Shown: positions 8,944-17,853 of the stretch, in pieces
How positions within the stretch are numbered: position 1 is the stretch's first letter
Layout: each line of letters starts with the position of its first letter
Assembly: GCA_029062165.1 (NCBI GenBank)
Contig: JAIDQQ010000024.1
Location: 62,001-126,000, forward strand
Direction of reading: 5' to 3'
Source: Ruminococcus sp.
Lineage (GTDB): Bacteria; Bacillota; Clostridia; Oscillospirales; Ruminococcaceae
DNA: 64,000 nucleotides
Notes under the pieces: model-generated
Seen by the model: only the letters and a program-made list of their open reading frames with translations
Databases searched by the model: none
Told to the model about the DNA's origin: nothing
Program-made: the position numbers and the translations under genes

Positions 8944-9031
8944 TAATTAAAATCAAATCAAAAAGAATTGAACCTCTTAAACAGGGAATATTTTTATTGA
9001 AAAGATTCATTAAAAAAAGGAGTAAAAAGCT

Positions 9032-9874
9032 ATGAAAAATACTGTTGCTACGATACTGAAACAGAAGCAATCCGGCGAAAAAATAACGATGCTTACTGCT
9101 TACGATTACACAACAGCACGTATTATCGACGAATGCGGTATTAATTCCATACTTGTCGGCGATTCCCTCGGTATGACTATGTTAGGTTATGATACTACAC
9201 TTCCGGTCACTATGGAAGACATGATACATCATACAAAAGCGGTCACACGGGGGGCGAAAAATGCTTTTGTGGTTGCGGATATGCCTTTCATGTCATATCA
9301 GACAAGCACTTATGATGCTGTAGTAAATGCCGGACGTCTCATAAAAGAGGGCGGAGCATCTGCCGTCAAACTCGAAGGCGGTGCAGAAGTCTGCGAACAA
9401 ATCAGGGCTATTGTAGATTCTTCAATACCAGTTGTGGCACATCTCGGACTTACACCACAGTCTGTGAACGCTTTCGGCGGATTCAAGGTACAGGGAAAAA
9501 CTCTCGTAAGGGCAAAGCAGATTATCGAAGACGCCCTTAAAATTCAGGAAGCCGGAGCGTGTGCGGTAGTTCTGGAGTGCGTACCGGCTGAACTTGCAAA
9601 AATAATTACTGAAAAACTCGATATTACGGCTACTATCGGAATCGGTGCAGGTAACGGTTGTGACGGTCAGGTGCTTGTTTATCAGGATATGTTAGGACTT
9701 ACGACAGGACACACACCAAAATTTGCGAAGATGTTCGCAGATGCCGGTGAAACTTTCAGAAATGGTATAAACGCATATATCGAGGAAACAAAAAACGGTA
9801 ATTTTCCTGCTCCGGAACACACTTTCAGTATTGACGACGATATAATAGCTGAAATCAGGGAGGATTTGAAATGA
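9032..9874 (+). CDS. panB: 3-methyl-2-oxobutanoate hydroxymethyltransferase (PanB)
   Basis: 280 residues, the normal length. PanB transfers a hydroxymethyl group from methylene-tetrahydrofolate to ketoisovalerate, the first step of pantothenate synthesis. The (beta/alpha)8-barrel motifs are present: '[10 protein letters not shown]', '[15 protein letters not shown]' (metal-binding Asp, about residue 43), 'KLEGGAEV', '[19 protein letters not shown]' and '[11 protein letters not shown]'. A good AAAGGAG lies before the ATG. Its stop overlaps the panC start by four bases. Promoter at 8915-8943. Confidence 0.97.
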   Translation: MKNTVATILKQKQSGEKITMLTAYDYTTARIIDECGINSILVGDSLGMTMLGYDTTLPVTMEDMIHHTKAVTRGAKNAFVVADMPFMSYQTSTYDAVVNAGRLIKEGGASAVKLEGGAEVCEQIRAIVDSSIPVVAHLGLTPQSVNAFGGFKVQGKTLVRAKQIIEDALKIQEAGACAVVLECVPAELAKIITEKLDITATIGIGAGNGCDGQVLVYQDMLGLTTGHTPKFAKMFADAGETFRNGINAYIEETKNGNFPAPEHTFSIDDDIIAEIREDLK

Positions 9875-10719
9875 AAACTGTAAAAACTATTTCAGAAGTC
9901 CGTGAACAGATTAAAAAATGGCGTTCAGAGGGGCTGACAGTCGGATTTGTAGCGACTATGGGTTATCTGCATGAAGGTCATGCAAGTCTGATTGATTCCT
10001 CTCACCGTGACAATGACCGTACTGTAGTATCAGTTTTTGTGAATCCTATGCAGTTTTCGCCTAATGAGGATTTAGAAAGCTACCCCCGAGACCTCGAACA
10101 CGATAAGGCTTTAGCGGAAGAACACGGTTGCGATATGATTTTCAATCCCGAACCGTCAGAAATGTATCATGAAAATTTTTCGTCATTCGTCGATATGACC
10201 GTTCTTACAGAAGAACTCTGCGGACTTAGTCGCCCTATACATTTCAGGGGAGTTTGTACAGTAGTTTCAAAGCTGTTCAATATAGTAAAACCCGATAAGG
10301 CATATTTCGGTAAAAAAGATGCCCAGCAGTTAGCGGTTATACGTCACATGGTGGACGATTTGAACATGGATATTGAAATAATAGGCTGTCCTATCGTCAG
10401 GGAAAATGACGGTCTCGCAAAGAGTTCACGGAACACATATTTAAGTACGGAAGAAAGACAGTCAGCATTGATACTGTCACGCTCTCTTGAAAGAGGTAAG
10501 GAACTTATAAAATCCGGAGTTAAAGACTGTCGGGAAATAATTTCTGAAATAAAGTCGGTTATTGATACTGAACCTCTTGCAAGAATAGATTATGTAAAGA
10601 TAGTCGACGCCGAAACTATGCAACAGATTGAAATTCTTGACAAACCGGCATTATGTGCTATGGCTGTATATATCGGAAAAACAAGGCTTATTGATAATTT
10701 TTTTACAGAGGATATTTAA
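9871..10719 (+). CDS. panC: Pantoate-beta-alanine ligase (PanC)
   Basis: 282 residues. PanC joins pantoate and beta-alanine using ATP through a pantoyl-adenylate. Visible motifs are '[13 protein letters not shown]' with HEGH at residues 34-37 (the HxGH nucleotide-binding motif), 'FVNPMQF', 'YFGKKDAQQ' and the KMSKS-like '[12 protein letters not shown]'. The start overlaps panB in an ATGA arrangement and panD starts directly after the stop codon, so the three genes are one translational unit. Confidence 0.97.
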   Translation: MKTVKTISEVREQIKKWRSEGLTVGFVATMGYLHEGHASLIDSSHRDNDRTVVSVFVNPMQFSPNEDLESYPRDLEHDKALAEEHGCDMIFNPEPSEMYHENFSSFVDMTVLTEELCGLSRPIHFRGVCTVVSKLFNIVKPDKAYFGKKDAQQLAVIRHMVDDLNMDIEIIGCPIVRENDGLAKSSRNTYLSTEERQSALILSRSLERGKELIKSGVKDCREIISEIKSVIDTEPLARIDYVKIVDAETMQQIEILDKPALCAMAVYIGKTRLIDNFFTEDI

Positions 10720-11601
10720 ATGAAGATTTCAGTATTGAAAAGTAAGATTCACCGTGCTGTGATTACACAGGCGGAACTTGATTACATCGGCAGTATAACC
10801 ATTGACGAAGATTTAATGGATTCCGCCGGTATCTGTGAATATGAACACGTCCATATTGTGAACGTAAACAGCGGAAGCCGTATAGAAACATACGTTATAG
10901 CCGGTGAACGTGGAAGCGGTGTTATCTGTCTGAACGGTGCGGCAGCCCGAAGCGGTCAGAAAGGTGACCGTATTATAATAATGTCGTATGCGGATATGTC
11001 GCCGGAAGAAATTAAGGATAATCCGCCGAAAGTCGTATTTGTAGACGATAATAATAAGATAATCCGTACGGCACGTTACGAGAAGCACGGCAGACTTGAA
11101 GATAATAAAGAAGAAGTATTGGAAACCGGCAGAAATTTATTATGTAAAAATCCGGTTGAGGATAAAAGGGAAATTTTAGGAAATCCTGAAAACTGGAAAA
11201 TGTTTACTACAGAAGGTGCGTCGGCAGTATTCAATCATTCCAGAAACAGTACAACAATATTTATTGAAAGAACTGGTAAATTACCTGCATATTTTTTTCG
11301 TATTCAGGGACGGTATACAGGAATTAAGTTAAAGGCGAATAAGAGGTATCGTATAGAATTTGATTACCGGTCATCTGCTAATATGTATTTTCAGTTTGCC
11401 GTTCTGAATGATTACTATTCATATAGATGTTACTATACAGCTACACTCGAAAGTTACAAGGAAAAACAGCATTATTCCGGCGATTTTACGATGTTCGGCT
11501 CTGACGATAATGTTTCTGTAACATTTGCGTGTTGTAATGGTTTGATAAAAAAACCGTATTCCATTACATTTGAGAATATTTCCCTGACAGAATATGAATA
11601 A
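10720..11601 (+). CDS. panD: Aspartate 1-decarboxylase (PanD) fused to a CBM-like C-terminal domain
   Basis: 293 residues, against about 127 for ordinary PanD. Residues 1-127 are a complete PanD: the self-cleavage site 'DYIGSITID' gives Gly24-Ser25, the source of the pyruvoyl cofactor, and '[21 protein letters not shown]' motifs follow. It makes beta-alanine for PanC. Residues about 135-293 are an extra module that begins 'GRNLLCKNP', continues '[15 protein letters not shown]' and ends '[13 protein letters not shown]'. That pattern (start motif, 'F.yRs..', closing 'i.i.NISL.E') resembles CBM4/9-like carbohydrate-binding beta-sandwiches normally found on secreted proteins. No signal peptide is present. 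The frame is continuous with no stop between the parts. The domain identity is inference. Confidence 0.92.
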   Translation: MKISVLKSKIHRAVITQAELDYIGSITIDEDLMDSAGICEYEHVHIVNVNSGSRIETYVIAGERGSGVICLNGAAARSGQKGDRIIIMSYADMSPEEIKDNPPKVVFVDDNNKIIRTARYEKHGRLEDNKEEVLETGRNLLCKNPVEDKREILGNPENWKMFTTEGASAVFNHSRNSTTIFIERTGKLPAYFFRIQGRYTGIKLKANKRYRIEFDYRSSANMYFQFAVLNDYYSYRCYYTATLESYKEKQHYSGDFTMFGSDDNVSVTFACCNGLIKKPYSITFENISLTEYE

Positions 11602-11629
11602 AAAATTTTAAAATAAAGGAGTTTTTTTA

Positions 11630-13063
11630 ATGAACACAAACAGTTATGAGAGCCCATTCTGTACCCGTTACGCAAGTGAGGAAATGCAGTATATTTTTTC
11701 CGCAGACAAGAAATTCACCACATGGCGTAAACTGTGGGTAGCACTCGCAAGGGCTGAAATGAAACTTGGACTTCCGGTCACAGCGGAGCAGGTTAAACAA
11801 CTCGAAGAGCATATCAGCGATATTGATTACGATATGGCTTCTGAACGTGAAAAGGTATGCCGTCATGACGTAATGTCACACGTTTACACATACGGTCAGG
11901 CTTGTCCGGAATCTGCCGGAATTATCCACCTCGGAGCGACTTCCTGTTACGTCGGCGACAATACGGACGTTATAATTATGCGTGATGCCTTACAGGTAGT
12001 AAAGCGTAAACTTATTAACGTCATGAATAATCTTGCAAAATTCGCCAACGAATACAAGGATATGCCATGTCTTGCGTATACACATCTCCAACCGGCACAG
12101 CTTACGACGGTCGGCAAACGTGCTACACTCTGGCTGAATGAACTTCTCATGGACTTTGAAGACCTTGAATACAGAATATCAACACTGAAATTACTCGGCT
12201 CTAAAGGTACTACCGGCACACAGGCATCATTTATGGAACTGTTTGAGGGTGATACCGATAAAATAAAACAGCTTGAAAAGATGATAGCCGAAGAAATGGG
12301 CTTTGATTCTGTAGTACCGGTTTCCGGACAGACTTATTCAAGGAAAATGGATTCACAGGTACTTGCGGTATTGAGTGGTATTGCACAATCATGCAGTAAA
12401 TTTTCAAACGATATGCGTATTTTACAGAGTTTCAAGGAAATGGAAGAACCCCGTGAAAAGAAACAAATCGGTTCTTCTGCAATGGCTTACAAGCGTAATC
12501 CTATGCGTTGTGAGAGAATAACATCTCTTGCAAGATATGTAATGATAGACAGTCTTAATCCGGCGTTTACTGCTGGTACACAGTGGTTTGAAAGAACTCT
12601 CGACGATTCCGCAAACAAGAGAATTTCCGTTGCAGAGGCATTTTTAGGTGTCGACGCTATACTCAACATAATGATGAACGTTACAGACGGACTTGTTGTA
12701 TATCCGGAAATTATCCGCCGTCGTGTAATGGCTGAACTGCCGTTCATGGCAAGCGAGAATGTCATGATGGACGCCGTCAAGAAAGGCGGAAACCGTCAGG
12801 AACTCCATGACAGAATTATGGATTATTCAATGATTGCCGGTGAGCAGGTAAAAGTTTACGGAAAAGACAACAATCTGTGCGAACTCATTTTAGCTGACTC
12901 TATGTTTATGGTCACGAAAGAAGAACTCGACGCTGTACTTAAACCGGAAAGCTATACCGGAAGAAGTTCACAGCAGGTTGAAGAGTTTTTGAATAATTGT
13001 ATAAATCCTATTCTTGAAGCGAATAAAGATGTACTCGGCGAAAACTTTGAAATGAAAAACTGA
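11630..13063 (+). CDS. purB: Adenylosuccinate lyase (PurB)
   Basis: 477 residues. It acts twice in purine synthesis: release of fumarate from SAICAR and from adenylosuccinate. Visible signatures are 'HLGATSCYVGDNTD' (about 103-116), 'TTGTQASFMELF' and the fumarate lyase signature 'GSSAMAYKRNPMRCE' (about 282-296) with the mobile catalytic-Ser loop. The length fits the longer bacterial/eukaryotic-type PurB. It lies 28 bases after panD with its own AAAGGAG. A hairpin at 13077-13103 follows. Confidence 0.96.
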   Translation: MNTNSYESPFCTRYASEEMQYIFSADKKFTTWRKLWVALARAEMKLGLPVTAEQVKQLEEHISDIDYDMASEREKVCRHDVMSHVYTYGQACPESAGIIHLGATSCYVGDNTDVIIMRDALQVVKRKLINVMNNLAKFANEYKDMPCLAYTHLQPAQLTTVGKRATLWLNELLMDFEDLEYRISTLKLLGSKGTTGTQASFMELFEGDTDKIKQLEKMIAEEMGFDSVVPVSGQTYSRKMDSQVLAVLSGIAQSCSKFSNDMRILQSFKEMEEPREKKQIGSSAMAYKRNPMRCERITSLARYVMIDSLNPAFTAGTQWFERTLDDSANKRISVAEAFLGVDAILNIMMNVTDGLVVYPEIIRRRVMAELPFMASENVMMDAVKKGGNRQELHDRIMDYSMIAGEQVKVYGKDNNLCELILADSMFMVTKEELDAVLKPESYTGRSSQQVEEFLNNCINPILEANKDVLGENFEMKN

Positions 13064-13076
13064 ATAAATAATAAAA

Positions 13077-13103
13077 AACCCTCCATTTTTCAGGTGGAGG
13101 GTT
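13077..13103. terminator. Hairpin after purB
   Basis: A 9-bp perfect stem AACCCTCCA / TGGAGGGTT (13077-13085, 13095-13103). On the plus strand it is not followed by a T-run, so it may only attenuate or mark the 3' end of purB mRNA; preceding A's give a T-run only for minus-strand transcription. Confidence 0.55.
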
Positions 13104-13127
13104 GAATTATATAAGCGAGGAAAATTC

Positions 13128-13637
13128 ATGAAAATATTTTTTATAGCAGATACGCATTTCGGGGACGGAAATATATTGATTTATGAAAACAGACCATTTA
13201 AAAGCGTTGAGGAAATGGACAACACTATTATTAATAACTGGAATAATATTGTTTCGGAAAATGATAAAGTTTTTTTGGTAGGGGATTTTTCTTTTTATGA
13301 TATGGAAAAAAATAAAGAAATATGTCAGAAGCTGAACGGTGAAAAATTTCTTGTAATGGGAAATCACGATACGGAAAGTGAAGATTATTACTATAAATGC
13401 GGATTTTCCGGAGTAAGTCGTTATCCGATAATTTATGAAAATTTCTGGTTTGTCTCACACGAACCGTTATATATAAATAAAAATATGCCGTATGCGAATA
13501 TTTTCGGACACGTTCACGGAAATCCGATATATACCGATGTTTCGGAAAGAAGTTTCTGTGTTTGTGCGGAACGTATAAATTATTTTCCTGTTGAGATGTC
13601 CGAAATAAAAAGACGTATCATGGAAAAAGGAGTGTAA
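13128..13637 (+). CDS. Small calcineurin-type metallophosphoesterase
   Basis: 169 residues with the full set of metallophosphoesterase motifs: 'IADTHFGD' (about 6-13), 'VGDFSFYD' (about 48), 'MGNHDTES' (about 76), 'SHEPLY' and 'FGHVHGNP' (about 127). These residues bind two metal ions. The family hydrolyses phosphomonoesters or diesters, and similar small members occur in phages and bacterial chromosomes. The substrate is unknown. It is the first of a run of closely spaced genes leading to trmD. Confidence 0.88.
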   Translation: MKIFFIADTHFGDGNILIYENRPFKSVEEMDNTIINNWNNIVSENDKVFLVGDFSFYDMEKNKEICQKLNGEKFLVMGNHDTESEDYYYKCGFSGVSRYPIIYENFWFVSHEPLYINKNMPYANIFGHVHGNPIYTDVSERSFCVCAERINYFPVEMSEIKRRIMEKGV

Positions 13638-13640
13638 AAT

Positions 13641-14162
13641 ATGAAGATACTGAATATTCACGGATATAAGGGAAGTGCGGAAAATTCCGCCTGTATGGCT
13701 TTAAAGAAACTCGGTCATGAGGTAATTTCACCGCAGATTGACTATGATTTAAAAAATCCTCGCCAAATTCTTAGTGATTTAAGAAAAATATCTGACGAAA
13801 ACAAACCCGATTATATAGTAGGAACGAGTTTAGGCGGATTCTTTGCCATGCTTATTGCAAGAAGAAATACTGATATTCCTGTTGTGCTTGTCAGTCCCTG
13901 TCTTAATCCGTGTGTTACTCTGCCTGAACTTGGCTACAAAGTGGATAGAATAAGAAAAATGACATTTGTAGAGTATGCAGACATGATTGAAAAAATGAAC
14001 CGTCAGAATGTAACCGCTATAATCGGTGGGCAGGACGAAGTTATAAATTATCATAGTTTCACTACGAAATCTTTAATAAAAAACTGCTATGTTGTTCCGG
14101 AGGGAAAACATTCCGGTGCTACGCTAAATCTGGATTACTGGTTTAAGGAGTTGATAAAATGA
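13641..14162 (+). CDS. YqiA-like alpha/beta-hydrolase (esterase)
   Basis: 173 residues, short for an alpha/beta hydrolase but typical of the YqiA/YcfP group. It starts 'MKILNIHGYKGS', the oxyanion strand of this group, and has the nucleophile elbow 'GTSLGGFFAML' (Ser near residue 65). A catalytic Asp candidate lies in 'IGGQDEVI' and a His in 'GKHSGATL'. The stop codon overlaps the rimM start (ATGA). Activity on small esters is expected; the natural substrate is not known. Confidence 0.83.
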   Translation: MKILNIHGYKGSAENSACMALKKLGHEVISPQIDYDLKNPRQILSDLRKISDENKPDYIVGTSLGGFFAMLIARRNTDIPVVLVSPCLNPCVTLPELGYKVDRIRKMTFVEYADMIEKMNRQNVTAIIGGQDEVINYHSFTTKSLIKNCYVVPEGKHSGATLNLDYWFKELIK

Positions 14163-14656
14163 AAAAAGAATATTTAGAGGCTGGAAAAATAGTCAATACG
14201 CACGGCATAAGAGGTGAAGTAAAAATTATGCCATATACCGACGTTCCGGAGCTTTTATGCGAATTTGACAGGCTTTTCCTTAATAAACAGGAAATTTTTA
14301 TAGAACGTTCAAGGGTTGCGAAAAATATGGTAATAGCGAAGTTTGAGGGCGTCGACACACCGGAGCAGGCGGAAAAACTTCGCAATAAAATTTTATATAT
14401 GCACCGTGATGACCTTAAACTTGATGACGACACATATTTCATACAGGACTTAATCGGAATTGAGGTAAAAGACGTTGAAACCGGCGTTATTTACGGAAAA
14501 ATAGTCGCTGTCATGCAGACCGGTGCAAATGATGTATACGTAATAAAGGGAAGTGACAGAGAATATCTTGTACCGGCTATTGCAGATGTCGTTGTTTCAA
14601 CCGATATTGACAACAATGTCATGACTATAAAAGTTCTTGACGGACTTTTTGATTAA
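14159..14656 (+). CDS. rimM: Ribosome maturation factor RimM
   Basis: 165 residues, the usual length. RimM binds ribosomal protein uS19 and helps 16S 3' head maturation. The N-terminal RimM domain shows 'GKIVNTHGIRGEVKI' and 'VAKNMVIAKFEGVDTPEQAE'. The PRC-barrel follows: 'YFIQDLIGIEVKDVETG' and 'YLVPAIADVVVSTDIDN'. In most Firmicutes trmD follows directly; here three LRR genes intervene before trmD at 16541. Confidence 0.95.
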   Translation: MKKEYLEAGKIVNTHGIRGEVKIMPYTDVPELLCEFDRLFLNKQEIFIERSRVAKNMVIAKFEGVDTPEQAEKLRNKILYMHRDDLKLDDDTYFIQDLIGIEVKDVETGVIYGKIVAVMQTGANDVYVIKGSDREYLVPAIADVVVSTDIDNNVMTIKVLDGLFD

Positions 14657-14670
14657 AGGAGGATAAATTT

Positions 14671-15189
14671 ATGAATGACAATGAAAAATATGACCCTGAA
14701 GAATTTGACATAAAAGACGGCGTTTTAAGAACATACTACGGCAACAGCGAAGAGGTTACTATACCTTATGGCGTAACAAAAATAGGACAAGAGGCTTTTT
14801 ATAATAATGAGACAATAAAAAAAGTAAATTTTCCAGATACTGTGACAGAAATCGACGATTATGCATTTTTTGAATGTGAAAATCTTGTTGAAGTGAATAA
14901 TTCTAAAAATGTTGAAAAACTATATGATAGTGCTTTTATGTTTTGTTTTAAACTTGAAAAAATAGATGTTGATAATGTTATAGAAGTAAAAGCTTGTGGT
15001 TTGTTGGATTGTAAAAATCTTAAAAAACTGAGATTTTCCAAGAATATAAAAAAAATAGGAGACAATGCTTTTTATGGCTGTGAAAATCTGAATATTTCTA
15101 TTCCGGAGACCTGTAAATATGTTGATAGTGGTGAAGATTATTCTTTTGAGGGCTGTAAAAGCGTTGTAATAAGAGAAGTAAAGAATTAA
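14671..15189 (+). CDS. Cytoplasmic leucine-rich repeat (LRR_5/BspA-like) protein 1
   Basis: 172 residues with no signal peptide. After 'MNDNEKYDPEEFDIKDGVLR' come about five BspA-type LRR units of the form 'IP.gV..Ig..AF..c..l..v', for example 'TVTEIDDYAFFECENLVEV'. It shares the segment 'DPxEFDIxDGVL' and the following repeats with the next two genes, so the three are recent paralogues. Compared with them it lacks the N-terminal coiled-coil segment (about 30-45 residues missing between MNDN and DPEEFDI). AAAGGAGG precedes the start. BspA-type LRR units usually mediate protein binding; the partner is unknown. Confidence 0.88.
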   Translation: MNDNEKYDPEEFDIKDGVLRTYYGNSEEVTIPYGVTKIGQEAFYNNETIKKVNFPDTVTEIDDYAFFECENLVEVNNSKNVEKLYDSAFMFCFKLEKIDVDNVIEVKACGLLDCKNLKKLRFSKNIKKIGDNAFYGCENLNISIPETCKYVDSGEDYSFEGCKSVVIREVKN

Positions 15190-15204
15190 AAGGAGAATAA
15201 TTTC

Positions 15205-15903
15205 ATGAACGATAATAAAATTCTTTCGCAAATAGAAAATATCGAAAAAGCTTTAAAAGAACTCAAAAATATAATTGAAGTCTCTTCAGAAGATTCTGAA
15301 TGTGTATCGGTAAAGGAACAGACTGTTTCCGGAACGATAACCGAAGAAGTTTTCGATAATTTACCGGCAAGGTATATCGCTGAAGAATCCGTCGAAGAAT
15401 CTGACGAAGAAGATTTTGACCCTGACGAATTTGATATAGAAGACGAGGTCTTATATGACTATCTCGGCAAAAGAGAAGAAGTTAATATCCCTTATGGTAT
15501 CAGAAAAATAGGTAAATCTGCTTTTCAGAATAATCAGACACTTAAAAAAGTAAATTTTCCTGAAACTTTAAGGGAAATCGGTGAGAATGCATTTTTACAA
15601 TGCAGTAATCTTGTTGAGGTGAATAATTCGGAAAAAGTCCGGAAAATAGGTGCATGGGCTTTTGAAAGATGTTACAGGCTTGAAAAAATTGATATTGACA
15701 GCGTAAAATGCGTATGTTTCTGTGCTTTTGAAAACTGTACGTCCCTTGAAATGCTGACGTTTTCCGAAAATACCGAAATGATTGAAGATTACGCTTTCTG
15801 TAACTGTAAAAATCTCGTAGTTTCGATACCGCAGACCTGTGAATGTGGTGAAGACGCTTTCAAGGACTGCAAAAGCGTTGAAGTAAGAGACATAACGGAA
15901 TGA
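15205..15903 (+). CDS. Cytoplasmic LRR_5 protein 2 with N-terminal coiled coil
   Basis: 232 residues, no signal peptide. Residues 1-30 'MNDNKILSQIENIEKALKEL' are a short coiled coil, followed by an acidic linker of about 35 residues ('EESVEESDEEDFDPDEFD'). The LRR_5 units follow: 'IPYGIRKIGKSAFQNN', 'LREIGENAFLQCSNLVEV' and so on, ending 'FKDCKSVEVRDITE'. The coiled coil may form homodimers or heterodimers with protein 3, which has a matching N-terminus. It is 15 bases after the previous LRR gene with AAAGGAG before the ATG. Confidence 0.88.
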   Translation: MNDNKILSQIENIEKALKELKNIIEVSSEDSECVSVKEQTVSGTITEEVFDNLPARYIAEESVEESDEEDFDPDEFDIEDEVLYDYLGKREEVNIPYGIRKIGKSAFQNNQTLKKVNFPETLREIGENAFLQCSNLVEVNNSEKVRKIGAWAFERCYRLEKIDIDSVKCVCFCAFENCTSLEMLTFSENTEMIEDYAFCNCKNLVVSIPQTCECGEDAFKDCKSVEVRDITE

Positions 15904-15926
15904 ATATAAAAAAGGAGGTCAGAAAC

Positions 15927-16535
15927 ATGAACGATAATGAACTTCTTGCAAGAATAGAAAATCTTGAAAATGAAGTAGAAACGCTGAAAGTTATTATTAA
16001 AATGCTTAAAAAAGATGCTGACTTTTCAGCACTTAAAAAAACACCGGAAGAATCATATGACCCGAACGAATTTGACATAGAAAACGGAATCTTATATAAA
16101 TATCTTGGTAAAAGTGAAGAAGTAACTATACCTTATGGTGTGAAAATAATCAGCGAAAATGCATTCGCAGGAAATAATATAATAAAAAAAGTAAATTTTC
16201 CTGATACTGTAACCGAAATAGAAGAATATGCATTTTGCGGTTGTGAAAATCTTGTTGAAGTAAATAATACTGAAAATATTACAAAAATAAGGAGCAATAC
16301 ATTTTATAGATGTATTAAACTTGAAAAAATAAATATTAATAATGTTATAAAAATAGGAAACTATGCATTTTATGAATGTGAAAGTCTTAAAAGGATTAGA
16401 TGTTCTGACAATTTAGAATTAATAGGCAGTAATGCTTTTAAGGACTGTAAAATTTTAAATGTTTCTATTCCTGATACCTGTATAATTGAAGTATTTGCTC
16501 TTAGTAACTGTAAAAACGTTAAAATAAGGAAGTGA
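15927..16535 (+). CDS. Cytoplasmic LRR_5 protein 3 with N-terminal coiled coil
   Basis: About 202 residues. I place the start at the ATG at 15927, since AAAGGAGG (15911-15918) is 8 bases upstream and the protein then begins '[20 protein letters not shown]', matching its neighbour. A longer frame begins at 15900 but has no ribosome site. The coiled coil is followed by '[20 protein letters not shown]' and LRR_5 units ending '[11 protein letters not shown]'. The DNA around 16180-16280 is closely similar to that around 14817-14910 in LRR gene 1, showing recent duplication. The stop codon sits 6 bases before the trmD start. Confidence 0.87.
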   Translation: MNDNELLARIENLENEVETLKVIIKMLKKDADFSALKKTPEESYDPNEFDIENGILYKYLGKSEEVTIPYGVKIISENAFAGNNIIKKVNFPDTVTEIEEYAFCGCENLVEVNNTENITKIRSNTFYRCIKLEKININNVIKIGNYAFYECESLKRIRCSDNLELIGSNAFKDCKILNVSIPDTCIIEVFALSNCKNVKIRK

Positions 16536-16540
16536 ATAAA

Positions 16541-17239
16541 GTGAAAATAGAGATAGCAACATTATTTCCGGAAATGTGCGAAGCCGTACTTGGTGAAAGC
16601 ATAGTAGGACGTGCAAGAAGAGCAGGTAAATTACACATAAACTGCCGACAAATCCGTGACTACACAAACGATAAACACCGCCGTGTCGATGATACGCCAT
16701 ACGGTGGGGGTATGGGTATGGTCATGCAGTGCGAACCGATTTATAACTGTTATCAGGCTGTATGTAACGAAACCGGTACTAAACCGCATACAATATATAT
16801 GTCGCCGAAAGGAAAAGTTTTCACACAACAGCGTGCCATTGAACTCTCTAAAATGGAAAATATTTTAATTATATGCGGTCGCTATGAGGGCGTTGACCAG
16901 CGTATTATAGACAAAATTGTTGACGAGGAAATTTCCATAGGCGATTACGTCCTGACCGGCGGTGAAATTCCGGCAATGGCTGTTGTAGATGCCGTAGCAA
17001 GAATGTGTGATGGTGTACTTTCCGATGAGTTATGTTTCAAGGACGAAAGTATTTACAGCGGTCTGCTTGAATACCCACAGTATACGAGACCGGAAGTATG
17101 GGACGGTGAAAATGTTCCGGCGGTACTTCTTTCCGGACATCACAAAAATATAGAAAAATGGCGTCTCGAAAAAAGCATTGAAATTACTGCTGAACGCCGT
17201 CCGGATTTACTGGAAAGTTATAATAAATCTGAACATTAA
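16541..17239 (+). CDS. trmD: tRNA (guanine37-N1)-methyltransferase (TrmD)
   Basis: 232 residues from the GTG at 16541. TrmD methylates G37 of tRNAs next to the anticodon and prevents frameshifting. The SPOUT-fold knot motifs are clear: '[14 protein letters not shown]' and '[13 protein letters not shown]', then '[15 protein letters not shown]'. '[20 protein letters not shown]' is the C-terminal signature. An in-frame GTG at 16532 would touch the AAGGA site (16526-16530), so the second GTG with a 10-base gap is preferred. No rplS follows, unlike the standard rimM-trmD-rplS order. Confidence 0.95.
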   Translation: MKIEIATLFPEMCEAVLGESIVGRARRAGKLHINCRQIRDYTNDKHRRVDDTPYGGGMGMVMQCEPIYNCYQAVCNETGTKPHTIYMSPKGKVFTQQRAIELSKMENILIICGRYEGVDQRIIDKIVDEEISIGDYVLTGGEIPAMAVVDAVARMCDGVLSDELCFKDESIYSGLLEYPQYTRPEVWDGENVPAVLLSGHHKNIEKWRLEKSIEITAERRPDLLESYNKSEH

Positions 17240-17420
17240 ATATATTAAAAAATCTGTTTAGAGATAATCCACATAATAGTATGTTGAAAATTGTGTCATT
17301 TAAACAAATTCTGTTAAATCTTTTTATGGTGAATATCAACAACCAAATCGAAAAAATAACTCACACATTTAAACTAAATGTAGAATTTCTTGAAAAACTG
17401 GCGTTTAAAGAAAAAAAGCC

Positions 17421-17449
17421 TTGACTATAAGAAATTTTGTATGTATAAT
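17421..17449 (+). promoter_or_regulatory. Promoter of ptsH
   Basis: TTGACT (17421-17426), 17-base spacer, TATAAT (17444-17449) in a 287-base gap after trmD. The leader also holds a small hairpin ACCCG-ACTTTG-CGGGT near 17483-17498. Confidence 0.75.
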
Positions 17450-17526
17450 TAATATCAGCAATTGAAATACATTTGCGATAAGTACCCGACTTTGCGGGTG
17501 CAATATATAGAATAGGAGAGTTGTAT

Positions 17527-17799
17527 ATGTTTGTCAGAGAAGTAATGGTTAAAAATCAGGTTGGACTTCATGCAAGACCGGCTACTTTCTTCATTCAGAA
17601 GGCTAACGAATTCAAGTCATCTATCTGGATTGAAAAGGAAGAACGCAGAGTTAATGCCAAGAGCCTGCTCGGTATTCTCTCACTCGGTATCGTAGGCGGT
17701 ACTAACGTAAAAGTTATCGCTGACGGTGCTGACGAAAGAGCCGCTGTTGATGCACTCATTGACCTCGTGGACAGCGGTTTCAGTGAGGAAAACAGATAA
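17527..17799 (+). CDS. ptsH: Phosphocarrier protein HPr
   Basis: 90 residues. HPr passes phosphate from enzyme I to sugar-specific PTS components at His15 ('GLHARPAT'). The regulatory Ser46 lies in 'NAKSLLGILSLG', the target of HPr kinase in carbon catabolite control. I start at the ATG at 17527, because the AGGAGAG site ends at 17520 and leaves no room for the TTG at 17521. The active-site His is present, so it is not the Crh paralogue. It is monocistronic, with its own promoter and a terminator at 17822; no ptsI is next to it. Confidence 0.95.
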   Translation: MFVREVMVKNQVGLHARPATFFIQKANEFKSSIWIEKEERRVNAKSLLGILSLGIVGGTNVKVIADGADERAAVDALIDLVDSGFSEENR

Positions 17800-17821
17800 T
17801 CTGAATCCTATTTTTCTTTTC

Positions 17822-17851
17822 GGGCGTTACTTATTGTAACGCCCATTTTTA
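17822..17851 (+). terminator. Terminator of ptsH
   Basis: Stem GGGCGTTAC / GTAACGCCC (17822-17830, 17836-17844) followed by ATTTTTATTT. Confidence 0.88.
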
Positions 17852-17853
17852 TT

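Noticed and set aside
10720..11601. PanD and a separate downstream gene joined by a sequencing error
   Set aside because: One continuous frame, no second ribosome site or start codon near the junction, and no gap in coding signal; the fusion is taken as real but listed for checking.
17521..17526. TTG start of HPr six bases upstream of the ATG
   Set aside because: It abuts the AGGAGAG site and would shift His15 and Ser46 away from their standard numbering.
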